Positions 28,878 to 37,621 of a DNA stretch of 64,000 nucleotides are shown piece after piece. Made by a program: the position numbers and the translations under genes. The DNA lies in contig NZ_CP102629.1 of NCBI RefSeq assembly GCF_024721585.1, forward strand, positions 1,240,001 through 1,304,000, written 5' to 3'. Below the pieces are notes generated by a model. The model did no database searches. It was given only the letters and a program-made list of their open reading frames with translations, and was not told the DNA's origin. Within the stretch, counting starts at the first letter, position 1; the number at the start of each line of letters is the position of its first letter. The stretch is from Sphingomicrobium aestuariivivum (lineage in GTDB: Bacteria > Pseudomonadota > Alphaproteobacteria > Sphingomonadales > Sphingomonadaceae).

Positions 28878-30137
28878 ATGAAGATCCTGCTCTTGGGTTC
28901 GGGTGGACGCGAAGATGCGCTGGCGTGGCGACTTTCGCAATGCGGCTCTTGCGAGGAACTGCATGTCGCGCCGGGCAATCCCGGCATGGCGCGCTGGGCC
29001 GACGAGGTCCACAGCCTCGACCTCGGCGACATCGACGGCACGGTCCGGCTGGCCCACGGGCTCGGCGCCGACCTCGTCGTCGTCGGCCCCGAGGCGCCGC
29101 TGGTCGCCGGCCTTGCCGACAAGCTCGAGGCGGCGGGCATCCCCTGCTTCGGCCCCGGCAAGGGCGCGGCCATGCTCGAGGGATCGAAGAGCTTCACCAA
29201 GCGCATCTGCGACGATGCGGGCATCCCCACCGCCGCTTATGAGGAAACCGCCAGCGTCGAGGCCGGCCTTGCCGCGATCGAGCGCTTCGGCGTGCCCGTC
29301 GTGGTCAAGGCCGACGGCCTCGCCGCGGGCAAGGGCGTGACCGTCGCCATGACCCGCGAGGAAGCCGAGGAGGCGGTGCGCGAGGCGGGCGATGCGCCGC
29401 TGGTGATCGAGGAATTCCTCGAGGGCGAGGAAGCGAGCCTGTTCGCCCTGTGCGACGGGGAGAGCGTGCAGTTCCTCGCCTCGGCACAAGACCACAAGCG
29501 CGTCGGCGAGGGCGACACCGGGCCCAATACGGGCGGCATGGGTGCCTATAGCCCCGCCCCCGTCCTCACCGACGACCTCGCCGACCGCGCGATGCGCGAG
29601 ATCGTCGCGCCGACCGCCAAATGGCTGAGCGAGCAGGGCATGGCCTATCGCGGCGTTCTCTATGCCGGCCTCATGCTGACCAAGGACGGCCCCAAGCTGA
29701 TCGAATATAATGTCCGCTTCGGCGATCCCGAATGCCAGGCGATCATGCCGCGCATCGCGGGCGACCTTGCAAAGGCGCTGCACGCGGTGGCGTCCGGCGG
29801 GCTCGAGAAGGCCGAGCCGCTGGCGCTCGAGGAGGCGCATGTGATGACCGTCGTGGTGGCCTCGAAGGGCTATCCGGCGGGCTCGACCAAGGGCGGCGCG
29901 ATCAACGGCATCGAGGCGGCCGAGGAGGATGGCGCGATCGTCTTCCAGGCGGGCACCGCGCGTGCCGACGACGGCCAGCTGGTCGCTGCGGGCGGGCGCG
30001 TGCTCAACGTCACCGGCGCGGGCGAGAGCCTCGAGGATGCGCGCGATGCGGCCTATGCGGCGCTCGAGAAGATCGACTTTGCCGACGGTTTCCACCGCTC
30101 CGACATCGGCTGGCGCGAGTTGGGCCGGGATGGCTGA
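28878..30137 (+). CDS. purD: Phosphoribosylamine-glycine ligase (GAR synthetase)
   Basis: Second step of purine synthesis: ATP-dependent joining of 5-phosphoribosylamine and glycine. The 419 residues start [19 protein letters not shown], the standard PurD opening. ATP-grasp features are in [17 protein letters not shown] (about 137-153) and [14 protein letters not shown] (about 276-289), and VASKGYPAG occurs in the C-terminal domain. Two adjacent ATGs at 28875 and 28878 follow GGAGG; the second gives the conserved N-terminus. Isolated from other pur genes. Confidence 0.97.
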   Translation: MKILLLGSGGREDALAWRLSQCGSCEELHVAPGNPGMARWADEVHSLDLGDIDGTVRLAHGLGADLVVVGPEAPLVAGLADKLEAAGIPCFGPGKGAAMLEGSKSFTKRICDDAGIPTAAYEETASVEAGLAAIERFGVPVVVKADGLAAGKGVTVAMTREEAEEAVREAGDAPLVIEEFLEGEEASLFALCDGESVQFLASAQDHKRVGEGDTGPNTGGMGAYSPAPVLTDDLADRAMREIVAPTAKWLSEQGMAYRGVLYAGLMLTKDGPKLIEYNVRFGDPECQAIMPRIAGDLAKALHAVASGGLEKAEPLALEEAHVMTVVVASKGYPAGSTKGGAINGIEAAEEDGAIVFQAGTARADDGQLVAAGGRVLNVTGAGESLEDARDAAYAALEKIDFADGFHRSDIGWRELGRDG

Positions 30138-30185
30138 TTGCCGCCCCTTGCCAGCCCCTCGCGGGCCGTGGCACAGCGGTCGGCG

Positions 30186-30623
30186 ATGAAGCCGCGCCTC
30201 GTCCTCCTTCTCGGCATCGCCCTCGTGGTGGTCGCCACTGCCCTGTGGCACGGGCCCGCCGGCCAGGCGGCGGCGCGCTATACCTTCGAGACCGAGGAAC
30301 TCGCGCGGCGCAATCTCGACTATTACGAGATGCCGCACATCACGCCCTTCGTCGAGCGCGAGCCGTTGACGCGGCGGCTGTGGCTGGCGGGAGAGGCCAA
30401 TGACTTCCAGCGCGAGGAACTGGCGCGCATCCTGTCGGGCCTGCCGCAGGTCGAGGACGTGCAATGGATCGTTCCGGACGGTCCGCGCGTCGTCGAGGGC
30501 ACACCGCTATTGCCGCTCGTCATCGAGGTCGAGCTGGCGGGGCTCGCCGCCTTCGGGGCGGGCCTGTTGATCGCCTTCTTCCTGTTCGGTCGCCCCCGCG
30601 ACCCCTATCGTTTCGAGATCTGA
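30186..30623 (+). CDS. Two-pass membrane protein with BON-like central domain
   Basis: The 145-residue product starts MKPRLVLLLGIALVVVATALW (first membrane segment), has a periplasmic middle part that looks like a BON domain (LTRRLWLAGEANDFQREELARILSGLPQVEDVQW), and ends with a second membrane segment (AGLAAFGAGLLIAFFLFG) and a short basic tail. The BON reading is a resemblance, not a firm match. It is followed after 11 bases by the HHH-domain gene with GAGGAG at the junction, so the two form an operon downstream of purD. Confidence 0.65.
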   Translation: MKPRLVLLLGIALVVVATALWHGPAGQAAARYTFETEELARRNLDYYEMPHITPFVEREPLTRRLWLAGEANDFQREELARILSGLPQVEDVQWIVPDGPRVVEGTPLLPLVIEVELAGLAAFGAGLLIAFFLFGRPRDPYRFEI

Positions 30624-30634
30624 GGAGCATTTCC

Positions 30635-31162
30635 ATGGACACGCTCATCCAAACCTACTGGCCGGTGATCGTCATCGCGCTGGTCGTCGGCATCATCGCC
30701 GGCTGGCTCATCTTCCGCCCCAAGCAGCGCGTCACCCTGTCGGATGACAGCGCGCCCAAGCGCCCGCATATGCAAGCGGCCGAGACCAAGGGGACGATCA
30801 TCGCCGACGGGCGCTCGAAGGAAGGCCGCACGGTGGTCGACGAGGCCGCCGCGGGGCTGACCGACGTGACCGGCCAGTTCATGCAGGCCGAGGTGCACGA
30901 GCAGTTGCCCGGCGCGACCGGCGAGCCCGACGATCTTCGCAAGCTGAAGGGCGTGGGCCCCAAGCTGGCGACCGCATTGAACGATCTCGGCATCGTGCGC
31001 TACGACCAGCTCGCCAAGCTCACCCCCGCCCAGCTCGAGAAGATCGACGAGCATCTCGGCAGCTTCAAGGGCCGCCTTCAGCGCGACCGCGTGGTCGAGC
31101 AGGCCGACTATCTCGCGCGCGGCGACATGGACGGTTACCGCACGAAGTTCGGCAACCTTTAG
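30635..31162 (+). CDS. Membrane-anchored helix-hairpin-helix protein
   Basis: A 175-residue protein with one N-terminal membrane segment (about 9-28), a linker, and a C-terminal helix-hairpin-helix module (DLRKLKGVGPKLATALNDLG, about 105-125; YDQLAKLTPAQLEKIDEHLG next). The GVGPKLATAL loop is the classical HhH pattern, also found in the ribosomal L21-like and Rad51-like N-terminal domains. It may tether DNA or a protein partner at the inner membrane. Ribosome site GAGGAG at 30622-30627 fixes the start. Followed by a terminator. Confidence 0.75.
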   Translation: MDTLIQTYWPVIVIALVVGIIAGWLIFRPKQRVTLSDDSAPKRPHMQAAETKGTIIADGRSKEGRTVVDEAAAGLTDVTGQFMQAEVHEQLPGATGEPDDLRKLKGVGPKLATALNDLGIVRYDQLAKLTPAQLEKIDEHLGSFKGRLQRDRVVEQADYLARGDMDGYRTKFGNL

Positions 31163-31181
31163 GGGCCGAAACTTCTAAGGT

Positions 31182-32525
31182 TCAGGACGCCGCCGGAGCT
31201 TTCCGGCGGCGTTTTTTCTGGCGCGCGGCGATGAGCTTGTCGATCTTGCGCCCGTCCATATCGACGATCTCGAAGACCCAGCCCTGGAAGGCGAATTTCT
31301 CTCCTTCCTCGGGGAGGCGGCGCAGCACCGCCAGCGCGAGCCCCGCGGCGGTCGAATAGTCGCGGTCCTCGTCGAGCTTGAGGCCCAGCTTCTCGACGAG
31401 GATCTCCGCATTGGCGGTGCCCGAGACAAGCCACGAGCCGTCCTCGCGGGCGCGCACGGGCTCTTCCTCGTCCTCGTCGTTGCGGAAGCTGCCGGCGAGC
31501 GCGATGAGGATGGAGCCGGGCGTCACGATGCCGTCGAGATGGCCATATTCGTCGTGGACGAGCGCGAGCGGCACCTCGGCCTCGCGCAGCACGTCCAATG
31601 CGTCCATCGCGTCCATGAGGTCGGGGATGATCGGCGCGGGGCGCGCGAGCGCGGTGAGGTCGAGCGCCTGCCCGTCGAGCATGGCGTCGAGGAGGTCACG
31701 CGCGCTGACGATCCCGACGATATCGTCGACCGAGCCATTGGCGACCGGCAGGCGGCTGTGCGGGGTGTTGGACAGCTCCTCGCGGATGTCGGCCACGCTG
31801 GCGTCGGCGGCGAGCCAGTCGATCTCGGTGCGCGGGGTCATGATCTCGCGCACGGGGCGGTCGGCAAGGCGCACGACCGAGGAGATGATCGCGCGCTCGG
31901 ATTCCTCGAGCACGCCTGCCGATTGCGCCTCGGCGACGACGAGGTGGAGTTCCTCGGCGGTGACCGCCTGGTCGTTCTCGCGGTTCATCCCGGCGAGCTT
32001 GAAGATGAGCGCGCTGGTCTTGTCGAGGATCCAGACGAGCGGCGCGGTGATGCGGCTGAGGCTCGCCATCGGGCGCGACAGCATGGCGGCGATGGGCTCG
32101 GGGTTCCTGAGCGCGATCTGCTTGGGGACGAGTTCGCCGATGACGAGGCTGACATAGGTGGTCAGCACGATGACCAGCCCGAAGCCGACGCTGTCGGCGG
32201 TGGCCCCCGCCATCCCCAGCAGCTCGAGCCGCTGCGCCACGGGTTCGCCGAAGGTCGCGCCCGAATAGGCACCCGCGAGGATGCCGATGAGGGTGATGCC
32301 GATCTGGACGGTCGAGAGGAAGCGGCCGGGTTCGCTGGCGAGGTCGAGCGCGCGCGCCGCGCCGCTCGAGCCCTGCTCGGCCATCGAGCGTAGCCGCGAG
32401 GGGCGCGCCGAGACGATCGCCAGTTCGCTCATCGCGAGCACGCCGTTGAGCCCGATCAGCGCGAGCAGCACGAAAAGGTCGAGAACAGGAAAGGGTTCGG
32501 GCGAAATCATGGTCGTTATCGTCAT
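31182..32525 (-). CDS. CorC/HlyC-family membrane protein with DUF21, CBS and transporter-associated domains
   Basis: A 447-residue protein of the hemolysin-C/CorC (UPF0053) family, linked to magnesium or cobalt resistance. Order: DUF21 transmembrane domain with four segments (about 15-200; GLNGVLAMSELAIVSARPSRLR, VIGELVPKQIAL), a CBS pair (about 220-345; REIMTPRTEIDWLAADASVADI, LALVHDEYGHLDGIVTPGSIL) and a C-terminal CorC_HlyC domain (DYSTAAGLALAVLRRLPEEGE). The C-terminus is very basic (RQKKRRRKAPAAS) because it coincides with a terminator of the facing gene. Inner membrane. Confidence 0.93.
   Translation of the reverse strand: MTITTMISPEPFPVLDLFVLLALIGLNGVLAMSELAIVSARPSRLRSMAEQGSSGAARALDLASEPGRFLSTVQIGITLIGILAGAYSGATFGEPVAQRLELLGMAGATADSVGFGLVIVLTTYVSLVIGELVPKQIALRNPEPIAAMLSRPMASLSRITAPLVWILDKTSALIFKLAGMNRENDQAVTAEELHLVVAEAQSAGVLEESERAIISSVVRLADRPVREIMTPRTEIDWLAADASVADIREELSNTPHSRLPVANGSVDDIVGIVSARDLLDAMLDGQALDLTALARPAPIIPDLMDAMDALDVLREAEVPLALVHDEYGHLDGIVTPGSILIALAGSFRNDEDEEEPVRAREDGSWLVSGTANAEILVEKLGLKLDEDRDYSTAAGLALAVLRRLPEEGEKFAFQGWVFEIVDMDGRKIDKLIAARQKKRRRKAPAAS
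31187..31217 (+). terminator. Rho-independent terminator of the HhH gene, inside the convergent coding end
   Basis: ACGCCGCCGGA and TCCGGCGGCGT form a perfect 11-bp stem around GCTT, followed by six T. On the opposite strand the same bases encode the last residues of the CorC-like protein, whose stop codon is at 31182-31184. Confidence 0.9.
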
Positions 32526-32578
32526 TCCTTTGGCGGCTTAACGGTGATCCGACAAGTTCGCGCGTTCAGTTGAGGTTC

Positions 32579-32590
32579 CGAAACGTTTCG
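32579..32590. promoter_or_regulatory. Perfect 12-base palindrome between corC-like and ompA-like genes
   Basis: CGAAACGTTTCG, fully symmetrical, sits in the 142-base divergent gap, 78 bases before the OmpA-type start and 54 bases before the CorC-type start. It could be an operator for either gene. The rest of the gap has a purine-rich stretch and a weak GGAGG/CCTCC pairing in the OmpA leader. Confidence 0.3.
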
Positions 32591-32667
32591 TAAAGGGCAC
32601 GGATGGAACCAAGGAGGGGGGAGGCTCTTTCTTCCTCCGATATTTGAGTTTCCAAGGGAGTTTTTCA

Positions 32668-33357
32668 ATGAAAATGACGCACAAGATGACCGCGATCGCC
32701 GTCGTGGCGGGTCTCGGGACCGCGGCCTGCACGACCGATGCGATGACCGGCAACAAGCGCGTGTCGACCGAAGCCGCGATCGGCACCGGCGCCGGCGCCG
32801 TGCTCGGTTACCTCCTCGGCGACATCATCGGCGGCAAGAACGATCGTACCGCCAAGATCATCGGCGCGGGTGTCGGTGCGGTCGCCGGCGGCGCCGTCGG
32901 CGCCTACATGGACAAGCAGGAGCAGGACCTGAAGCGCGCCACCGCGGGCACCGGCGTCGATGTCATCCGCGACGGCGACGAGCTCCTCCTCCGCATGCCC
33001 TCGGGCATCACCTTCCCGACCGACAGCTACTCGATCCAGCCCGAGTTCCGCACGACGCTGAACGAGGTGGCGAACACGCTGAAGACCTATGATTCGACCT
33101 ATATCGACGTCATGGGCCACACCGATTCGACCGGTTCGGACAGCTACAACCAGACGCTGTCGGTGAACCGTGCCAATGCGGTCGCCGACTATCTCGCCAT
33201 GCAGGGCGTGCAGCGCGCGCGCATGGCCACCGTCGGCTATGGCGAATCGCAGCCGATCGCCGACAATTCGACCGAATATGGCCGCGCGCAGAACCGCCGC
33301 GTGGAAATCAAGGTCGTCCCGGTGACCCAGAATGACGTGAACGCCGCGGGCTACTAA
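32668..33357 (+). CDS. OmpA-family lipoprotein with glycine-zipper segment (YiaD-like)
   Basis: A 229-residue protein. Signal MKMTHKMTAIAVVAGLGTAAC ends at a plausible lipidated Cys. Residues about 35-80 form a glycine-zipper segment (GTGAGAVLGYLLGDIIGG, GAGVGAVAGGAVGAY), and the C-terminal OmpA domain (about 95-215) binds peptidoglycan: YIDVMGHTDSTGSDSYNQ, LSVNRANAVADYL, GYGESQPIADN, NRRVEIKV. The order matches E. coli YiaD. The ATG is preceded by AAGGGAG. A terminator follows. Confidence 0.93.
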   Translation: MKMTHKMTAIAVVAGLGTAACTTDAMTGNKRVSTEAAIGTGAGAVLGYLLGDIIGGKNDRTAKIIGAGVGAVAGGAVGAYMDKQEQDLKRATAGTGVDVIRDGDELLLRMPSGITFPTDSYSIQPEFRTTLNEVANTLKTYDSTYIDVMGHTDSTGSDSYNQTLSVNRANAVADYLAMQGVQRARMATVGYGESQPIADNSTEYGRAQNRRVEIKVVPVTQNDVNAAGY

Positions 33358-33386
33358 GCCCCGGCGCGATCGTTCGCGAATGATGA

Positions 33387-33420
33387 GGCCCTCGTTCCTT
33401 CGGGAACGGGGGCCTTTTCC
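33387..33420 (+). terminator. Rho-independent terminator of the OmpA-family gene
   Basis: A 12-bp stem (GGCCCTCGTTCC with GGAACGGGGGCC, one T-G pair) around TTCG is followed by TTTTCC. It separates the lipoprotein gene from convergent tadA, whose stop codon is eight bases further on. Confidence 0.9.
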
Positions 33421-33427
33421 TTATGCG

Positions 33428-33886
33428 CTATCGCCGCTCGGCGAAGAAGGCGCGCAGCATGGCGGCGGCCTCCTCCTCGCCCAGCCCCGCCAGCACCTCG
33501 GGGCGGTGGTGGCAGGTCGGCTGGCCGAACAGGCGCGGGCCATGGGCGACGGCGCCGCCCTTGGGATCCTCGGCGGCATAGGTGAGCCGTTCGATGCGGG
33601 CCAGCGCGATGGCGCCCGCACACATGGCGCAGGGCTCGAGGCTCACATAGAGATGGCAACCGACGAGCCGCTCGCTGCCGAGCGCCTTCGCGGCGGCGCG
33701 GATCGCGACCATCTCGGCATGGGCCGAGGGGTCGGCGTCGCGGCGCATGCGGTTCTCGCCCTCGGCCAGCAGCTTGCCCGCGGCATCGGTGACGACCGCG
33801 CCGACGGGCACCTCGCCTGCCGCTGCGGCAGCGGCGGCAAGGTCGAGCGCACGGCGCATCGGGGCGGGGAGCGGAAAGGCGGTCAT
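33428..33886 (-). CDS. tadA: tRNA-specific adenosine deaminase
   Basis: Converts A34 to inosine in tRNA-Arg(ACG). At 152 residues it has the expected size. The zinc and proton-shuttle site is HAEMVAI (His and Glu, about 55-57), with the Cys pair in PCAMCAGAIALARI (about 85-98). The N-terminal MRRALDLAAAAAAAGEVPVGAV and the LFGQPTCHHRPEV segment are typical of TadA rather than of cytosine deaminases. Convergent with the OmpA-type gene. Confidence 0.95.
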   Translation of the reverse strand: MTAFPLPAPMRRALDLAAAAAAAGEVPVGAVVTDAAGKLLAEGENRMRRDADPSAHAEMVAIRAAAKALGSERLVGCHLYVSLEPCAMCAGAIALARIERLTYAAEDPKGGAVAHGPRLFGQPTCHHRPEVLAGLGEEEAAAMLRAFFAERR

Positions 33887-33927
33887 CGCCTCCCCCGCTA
33901 GCGCGAGATCGAGGGGATTGTCACGCC

Positions 33928-34269
33928 TCAGGAGGCGGCAGGGAAGGTCCCGGCCGGCGCGGCGTCGCGCTCGGCGCTGCCGGTCTCGGGCTCGTCGGCA
34001 GCAGCCTCGGTATCGGCCATCCGTTCGGTCGCCGTTCCGACAGGCGGCTCCGGTGCGCCGGGGGAGCGGGTGCCCGCCTCGACTTCGAAGCCCGGGCCCT
34101 GGTCACGCATGTCGGCGACCCCGTTGTCGATGGTCGGCGTGGCGGCGCGGATCCGCTCGTTACTGCCACCGATGAAACCGAAGCCGACCGCGATGATGGC
34201 GGCGACAAGGATCAGCAAGATGATAGCGACAAGGGCGCGCACGGCTTTCTCCTCCGGTGGATGGGTCAC
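33928..34269 (-). CDS. Small membrane-anchored protein, unknown function
   Basis: A 113-residue protein: MTHPPEEKAVRALVAIILLI starts it, with one membrane helix (about 10-34), then a Pro/Ala/Glu-rich, low-complexity tail (GTRSPGAPEPPVGTATE, AADEPETGSAERDAAPAG). Probably a bitopic inner-membrane protein with a disordered domain. I do not recognise a family. It is 41 bases from tadA on the same strand, so co-transcription with tadA is likely, and it is divergent from rpmB. Confidence 0.55.
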   Translation of the reverse strand: MTHPPEEKAVRALVAIILLILVAAIIAVGFGFIGGSNERIRAATPTIDNGVADMRDQGPGFEVEAGTRSPGAPEPPVGTATERMADTEAAADEPETGSAERDAAPAGTFPAAS

Positions 34270-34331
34270 GTCAAAAACGTCAAAATCGCGAGTCGGGTTG
34301 CCGACACTGGTGGAAACGGTCGGCGAATCGG

Positions 34332-34360
34332 TTGACCTTCGCGACAGGTCGGGCTAGGTG
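34332..34360 (+). promoter_or_regulatory. Putative housekeeping promoter of rpmB
   Basis: TTGACC at 34332-34337 followed by GCTAGGTG at 34354-34361, 16 bases on, resembles the alphaproteobacterial housekeeping pattern TTGAC with GCTAnnW. The start codon of rpmB lies 50 bases downstream. By eye only. Confidence 0.4.
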
Positions 34361-34411
34361 GCAGCGCTTTCCGGGACCGGTGCGGTCCCCAACCGACACA
34401 GGACGAAGATT

Positions 34412-34702
34412 ATGTCGCGCGTCTGCGAACTGACCGGCAAGGGCCGGCAGGTGGGCAACAACGTTTCCCACGCCAACAACAAGACCAAGCGGGTTTTCCT
34501 TCCGAACCTGCAGAACGTCACGCTTCTGAGCGAGACCCTCGACCGCCGCGTCAAGCTGCGCGTGTCGACCCACGGTCTGCGCTCGGTCGAGCACAATGGC
34601 GGTCTCGACAACTGGCTCCTCAAGACCAACAGCGACAAGCTGTCGGCCAAGGCTGCCAAGCTCAAGAAGGAAGTCGCCAAGGCGAAGGCCGCGCAGGCCT
34701 AA
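34412..34702 (+). CDS. rpmB: 50S ribosomal protein L28
   Basis: A 96-residue L28. The N-terminal [20 protein letters not shown] and the middle [15 protein letters not shown] are the standard L28 signature, and [20 protein letters not shown] completes the family. The C-terminus is a Lys/Ala-rich helix. It keeps one Cys but lacks the four-Cys zinc ribbon, as in many alphaproteobacteria. AGGACGAAG supplies the ribosome site. Encoded alone, convergent with the phytase-like gene. Confidence 0.97.
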   Translation: MSRVCELTGKGRQVGNNVSHANNKTKRVFLPNLQNVTLLSETLDRRVKLRVSTHGLRSVEHNGGLDNWLLKTNSDKLSAKAAKLKKEVAKAKAAQA

Positions 34703-34743
34703 GCTTTCGCGTCTGACCGGTCGCGTCCGCGGGCGCGATCCGA

Positions 34744-35658
34744 CTAGCCGAACGGCCACCCATCAGGCGGGACATCGTACCGGACCAGCAAGGTCCGCTG
34801 CGGTGCCCGCCCGTTGTCGTCCGTCACCAGCCAGACATGATAGCCGTCATCCGCCGCCGCGCTGATGGCGATTCCCTCGGCATTGTCGAGAATGCCGAGC
34901 CCGAGCGGCTGCGGGTCCGAGACAAGGAGCCCGCCTTCCGCGACCTCGAGCCGCGCTACCGTCGCGCGCAGCCCGAAGATCGAGATGCCGCGTTCGAGCA
35001 GCAGCCCGTCATCGCGCCCAGGCCAGCGCGCCGCGCCGGTCGGCATGAGGCTCGTGCCAGTGATGGCGACGGGTTCGAACCGCCCGCCGGCGAAGCGCAG
35101 GGCGCGCTCGCCGTCCTCGCCGATGACGTAAAAGCTGTTGCGCGCGGCGAACATCGCCTCGGCGCCGCGATTGTCGTCGGCAAAGCCCGGCAGCGGTTCG
35201 AGATGCTCGACCTGCGCATCGCGCACGAGGAGGCGGGCATAGCCCTCGAAGGTGACGACCAGCCGGTCACGGTCGATGGCGATTGCCTCGGCATCCGATG
35301 GCCAGCCGATGGCGGTGAGCGGGAAGCGGACGAGCCGCGCGCGCCGCTGGTCCGGTGCGGGCGGCTCCATTTCGACGCCGATACCGAGATCGCTGAGGAT
35401 GACGAGCTGGCCATCGGGCGCGATATCGAGTCCCGACCATCCCGAGGCCGCGAGGGCGCCCGGCGCCACGTGCCATGCCGCGCCGACCCGCCAGCCGGGC
35501 GGCAGGTCGTCGCCGAGGGCCGCAGGCGAAAGCGAGCGATCGATGTCGCCCTCGCGCAGCGGCGGTGTCCACCCCCAAAAGAGGTCGTGGCGCAAGTCGA
35601 ACTGCATGATGGCGGCAAACAAGAGGCCGGCACCGAGGAGCCTGAACGGTAGCTGCAT
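34744..35658 (-). CDS. Esterase-like activity of phytase family protein
   Basis: A 304-residue protein matching the phytase-like esterase family. It opens with a membrane or signal segment (PFRLLGAGLLFAAIMQF) so is probably exported or anchored. The beta-propeller pattern is seen in SGWSGLDIAPDGQLVILSDLGIGVEM, GWPSDAEAIAIDRDRLVVTFEGYARLL, GFADDNRGAEAMF, DDGLLLERGISIFG and ILDNAEGIAISAAAD. The gene is regularly found next to rpmB and cobT-cobS in alphaproteobacteria, from memory of that synteny. Enzymatic activity is not demonstrated for most members. Confidence 0.85.
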   Translation of the reverse strand: MQLPFRLLGAGLLFAAIMQFDLRHDLFWGWTPPLREGDIDRSLSPAALGDDLPPGWRVGAAWHVAPGALAASGWSGLDIAPDGQLVILSDLGIGVEMEPPAPDQRRARLVRFPLTAIGWPSDAEAIAIDRDRLVVTFEGYARLLVRDAQVEHLEPLPGFADDNRGAEAMFAARNSFYVIGEDGERALRFAGGRFEPVAITGTSLMPTGAARWPGRDDGLLLERGISIFGLRATVARLEVAEGGLLVSDPQPLGLGILDNAEGIAISAAADDGYHVWLVTDDNGRAPQRTLLVRYDVPPDGWPFG

Positions 35659-35764
35659 CGGCTATTCAGTCCCCGTCAGGCGCGAATCATGCATAAGTGT
35701 TTGCAGAGACAGGGTTTCCCCCCTTTTCCCTGTCCCATTATCCCTCGCGTCGCGTATCGAGGGT

Positions 35765-35794
35765 GGGCCCGGACGGCTGCTACCGTCCGGGCCC
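35765..35794. repeat. Perfect 12-bp inverted repeat past the cobT stop codon
   Basis: GGGCCCGGACGG and CCGTCCGGGCCC enclose CTGCTA. GTTTCA follows on the plus strand; the minus strand, which is the direction of cobT, has no T-run. It may still end cobT transcription, or stabilise the 3' end. Nothing else is seen in the 145-base gap between cobT and the phytase-like gene. Confidence 0.6.
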
Positions 35795-35803
35795 GTTTCA
35801 TGT

Positions 35804-37621
35804 TCAGCGCATCTCGACATCGAAGAGCCCGGCGAGCTGGTCCATCAGCGCGCCGCCCAGCTGCTCGGCATCCATGATGGTGACCGCGCGCTTGTAGTAG
35901 CGCGTGACGTCATGGCCGATGCCGATGGCGGCCAGTTCGACGGGCGATTTCGTCTCGACCCAGTCGATGACCTGCCTGAGGTGCGTCTCGAGATAGGCGC
36001 CCGAATTGGCCGAGCCGGTCGAATCGTCGACCGGCGCCCCGTCCGAGATGACGATCAGCAACCGGCGCTCCTCGGCGCGCGCGATCAGTCGCTGGTGCGC
36101 CCAGATCAGCGCCTCGCCGTCGATATTCTCCTTCAAGAGTCCCTCGCGCATCATCAGGCCCAGCGGGCGGCGGGCGTGGCGATAGGGTTCGTCGGCCTGC
36201 TTGTAGATGATATGGCGAAGGTCGTTGAGGCGCCCCGGCTGCGGCGGGCAACCCGCCGCGCGCCAGTCCTCTCGGCTGAGACCGCCCTTCCACGCGCGGG
36301 TGGTGAAGCCGAGGATCTCGCTCTTCACCCCGCATCGCTCGAGGGTGCGCGCCAGCACGTCGGCGCAGATGGCCGCGATCGAAATGGGGCGCCCGCGCAT
36401 CGAGCCCGAATTGTCGATGAGCAGGCTGACGACCGTGTCCTTGAACTCGGTATCGCGCTCGATCTTGTAGCTTAAGGAATGGGTCGGCGAGACGACGACG
36501 CGGGCGAGCCGCGCGGCATCGAGCAGGCCTTCCTCCTGGTCGAAGTCCCAGCTCCTCGCCTGCTGCGCCATGAGCTTGCGCTGGAGGCGGTTGGCGAGCC
36601 GCGTGACGACGCCCGCCAGCCCCGCCACCTGTCCGTCGAGATAGGTGCGCAGGCGATCGAGTTCGTCGGCGTCGCACAATTCCTCGGCATGGACGATCTC
36701 GTCATGCGCAGTGGTGAAGACCTTGTAGCCCTCGCGCGGGGCCTCGGCCCAGTCGGGGCGGCGGCCCTGCCGCGGCTCGTGCGCGGCGTCCGAATCCTCG
36801 CCCGTCTCGGGAATGTCGGCATCGTCCATCTCGGCCGAGCCGTCATCCTCGCCTTCCTGTTCCTCGGGCCGCTGTTCGGGCTCGCCTTGGTCCTTTGAGG
36901 CGTCGTCTTCTTCCTCACTGTCCTCGCCGTCGTCGCCGCCTTCCTCGGGGGGCTGTTCGTCCTCTCCCTCGTCGGGATCCTCGGCCTCGCCGTCCATGTC
37001 CTCCTCAAGGTCGAAGTCGAGGTCGGCGAGCACCTTGCGGATGAGCGCGGCATAGGCGTCCTGATCGTCCAATGCGTCGGCCAGCGCATCGAGGCTGTCG
37101 CCGGCCTTGGCCTCGACCGTCTCGCGGACGAGGTCGAGCTTGCGCTGGACGGCCTGCGAGGGCGGCTCGCCCGTCAACCGCTGGCGAGCCATGAGGCCGA
37201 CCGCGATCTCGAGCGGCACCTCCTCTGGCGAGCGCGCGCGCATCAGCGGCGACACGCGCACGCGCGCTTCGGCATGCGCCTTGAGATTGCCCTTCACCCC
37301 CGGAAACTCGCGCCCGCCCAGCGCCTCGACGCGGGCGGTCTCGAGCGCATCGTAGAGCGCGCGCGCCTCGACATCGGCGGGGGCGCGCCGCAAATGCGCG
37401 GGTTCGTCGTGGAAGCGGTGCCGGAGCGCCAGCGCATCGGCGGCGCCGCGTGCCTCGGCGACCAGCGCGGGCGCGAGGTCGCGGCCCGGCGAGGGGATGC
37501 GCCCCTCCCCGCTCTTTCCCTGCTCGGCAAAGGCGACCTCGAGCGTCTCGTCACGGGCAAGCGCCCGCGCCGCGCCGGTCAGCGCGCGGCGGAACAGGTC
37601 GAGATTGTCGGGCTCGGGCAT
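35804..37621 (-). CDS. cobT: Cobaltochelatase subunit CobT (VWA-domain protein)
   Basis: A 605-residue CobT. An N-terminal part typical of the family ([20 protein letters not shown]) is followed by a long acidic low-complexity stretch (about 205-275, mostly Glu/Asp). The C-terminal VWA domain carries the MIDAS motif [10 protein letters not shown] (about residues 396-405). With CobS it forms the AAA+/VWA motor that, in B12 producers, drives cobalt insertion by CobN into hydrogenobyrinic acid a,c-diamide. No cobN or other cob gene is in the window. Its ATG overlaps the cobS stop codon by one base (TGATG). Confidence 0.95.
   Translation of the reverse strand: MPEPDNLDLFRRALTGAARALARDETLEVAFAEQGKSGEGRIPSPGRDLAPALVAEARGAADALALRHRFHDEPAHLRRAPADVEARALYDALETARVEALGGREFPGVKGNLKAHAEARVRVSPLMRARSPEEVPLEIAVGLMARQRLTGEPPSQAVQRKLDLVRETVEAKAGDSLDALADALDDQDAYAALIRKVLADLDFDLEEDMDGEAEDPDEGEDEQPPEEGGDDGEDSEEEDDASKDQGEPEQRPEEQEGEDDGSAEMDDADIPETGEDSDAAHEPRQGRRPDWAEAPREGYKVFTTAHDEIVHAEELCDADELDRLRTYLDGQVAGLAGVVTRLANRLQRKLMAQQARSWDFDQEEGLLDAARLARVVVSPTHSLSYKIERDTEFKDTVVSLLIDNSGSMRGRPISIAAICADVLARTLERCGVKSEILGFTTRAWKGGLSREDWRAAGCPPQPGRLNDLRHIIYKQADEPYRHARRPLGLMMREGLLKENIDGEALIWAHQRLIARAEERRLLIVISDGAPVDDSTGSANSGAYLETHLRQVIDWVETKSPVELAAIGIGHDVTRYYKRAVTIMDAEQLGGALMDQLAGLFDVEMR

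Noticed and set aside
28494-30464. A long minus-strand frame over purD and its neighbour
   Set aside because: purD is complete on the plus strand; the antisense translation has no recognisable motif.
35050-35085. A GGTTCGAACC sequence that looks like a tRNA T arm
   Set aside because: It lies in the phytase-like coding sequence and no acceptor, D or anticodon arm can be formed around it.
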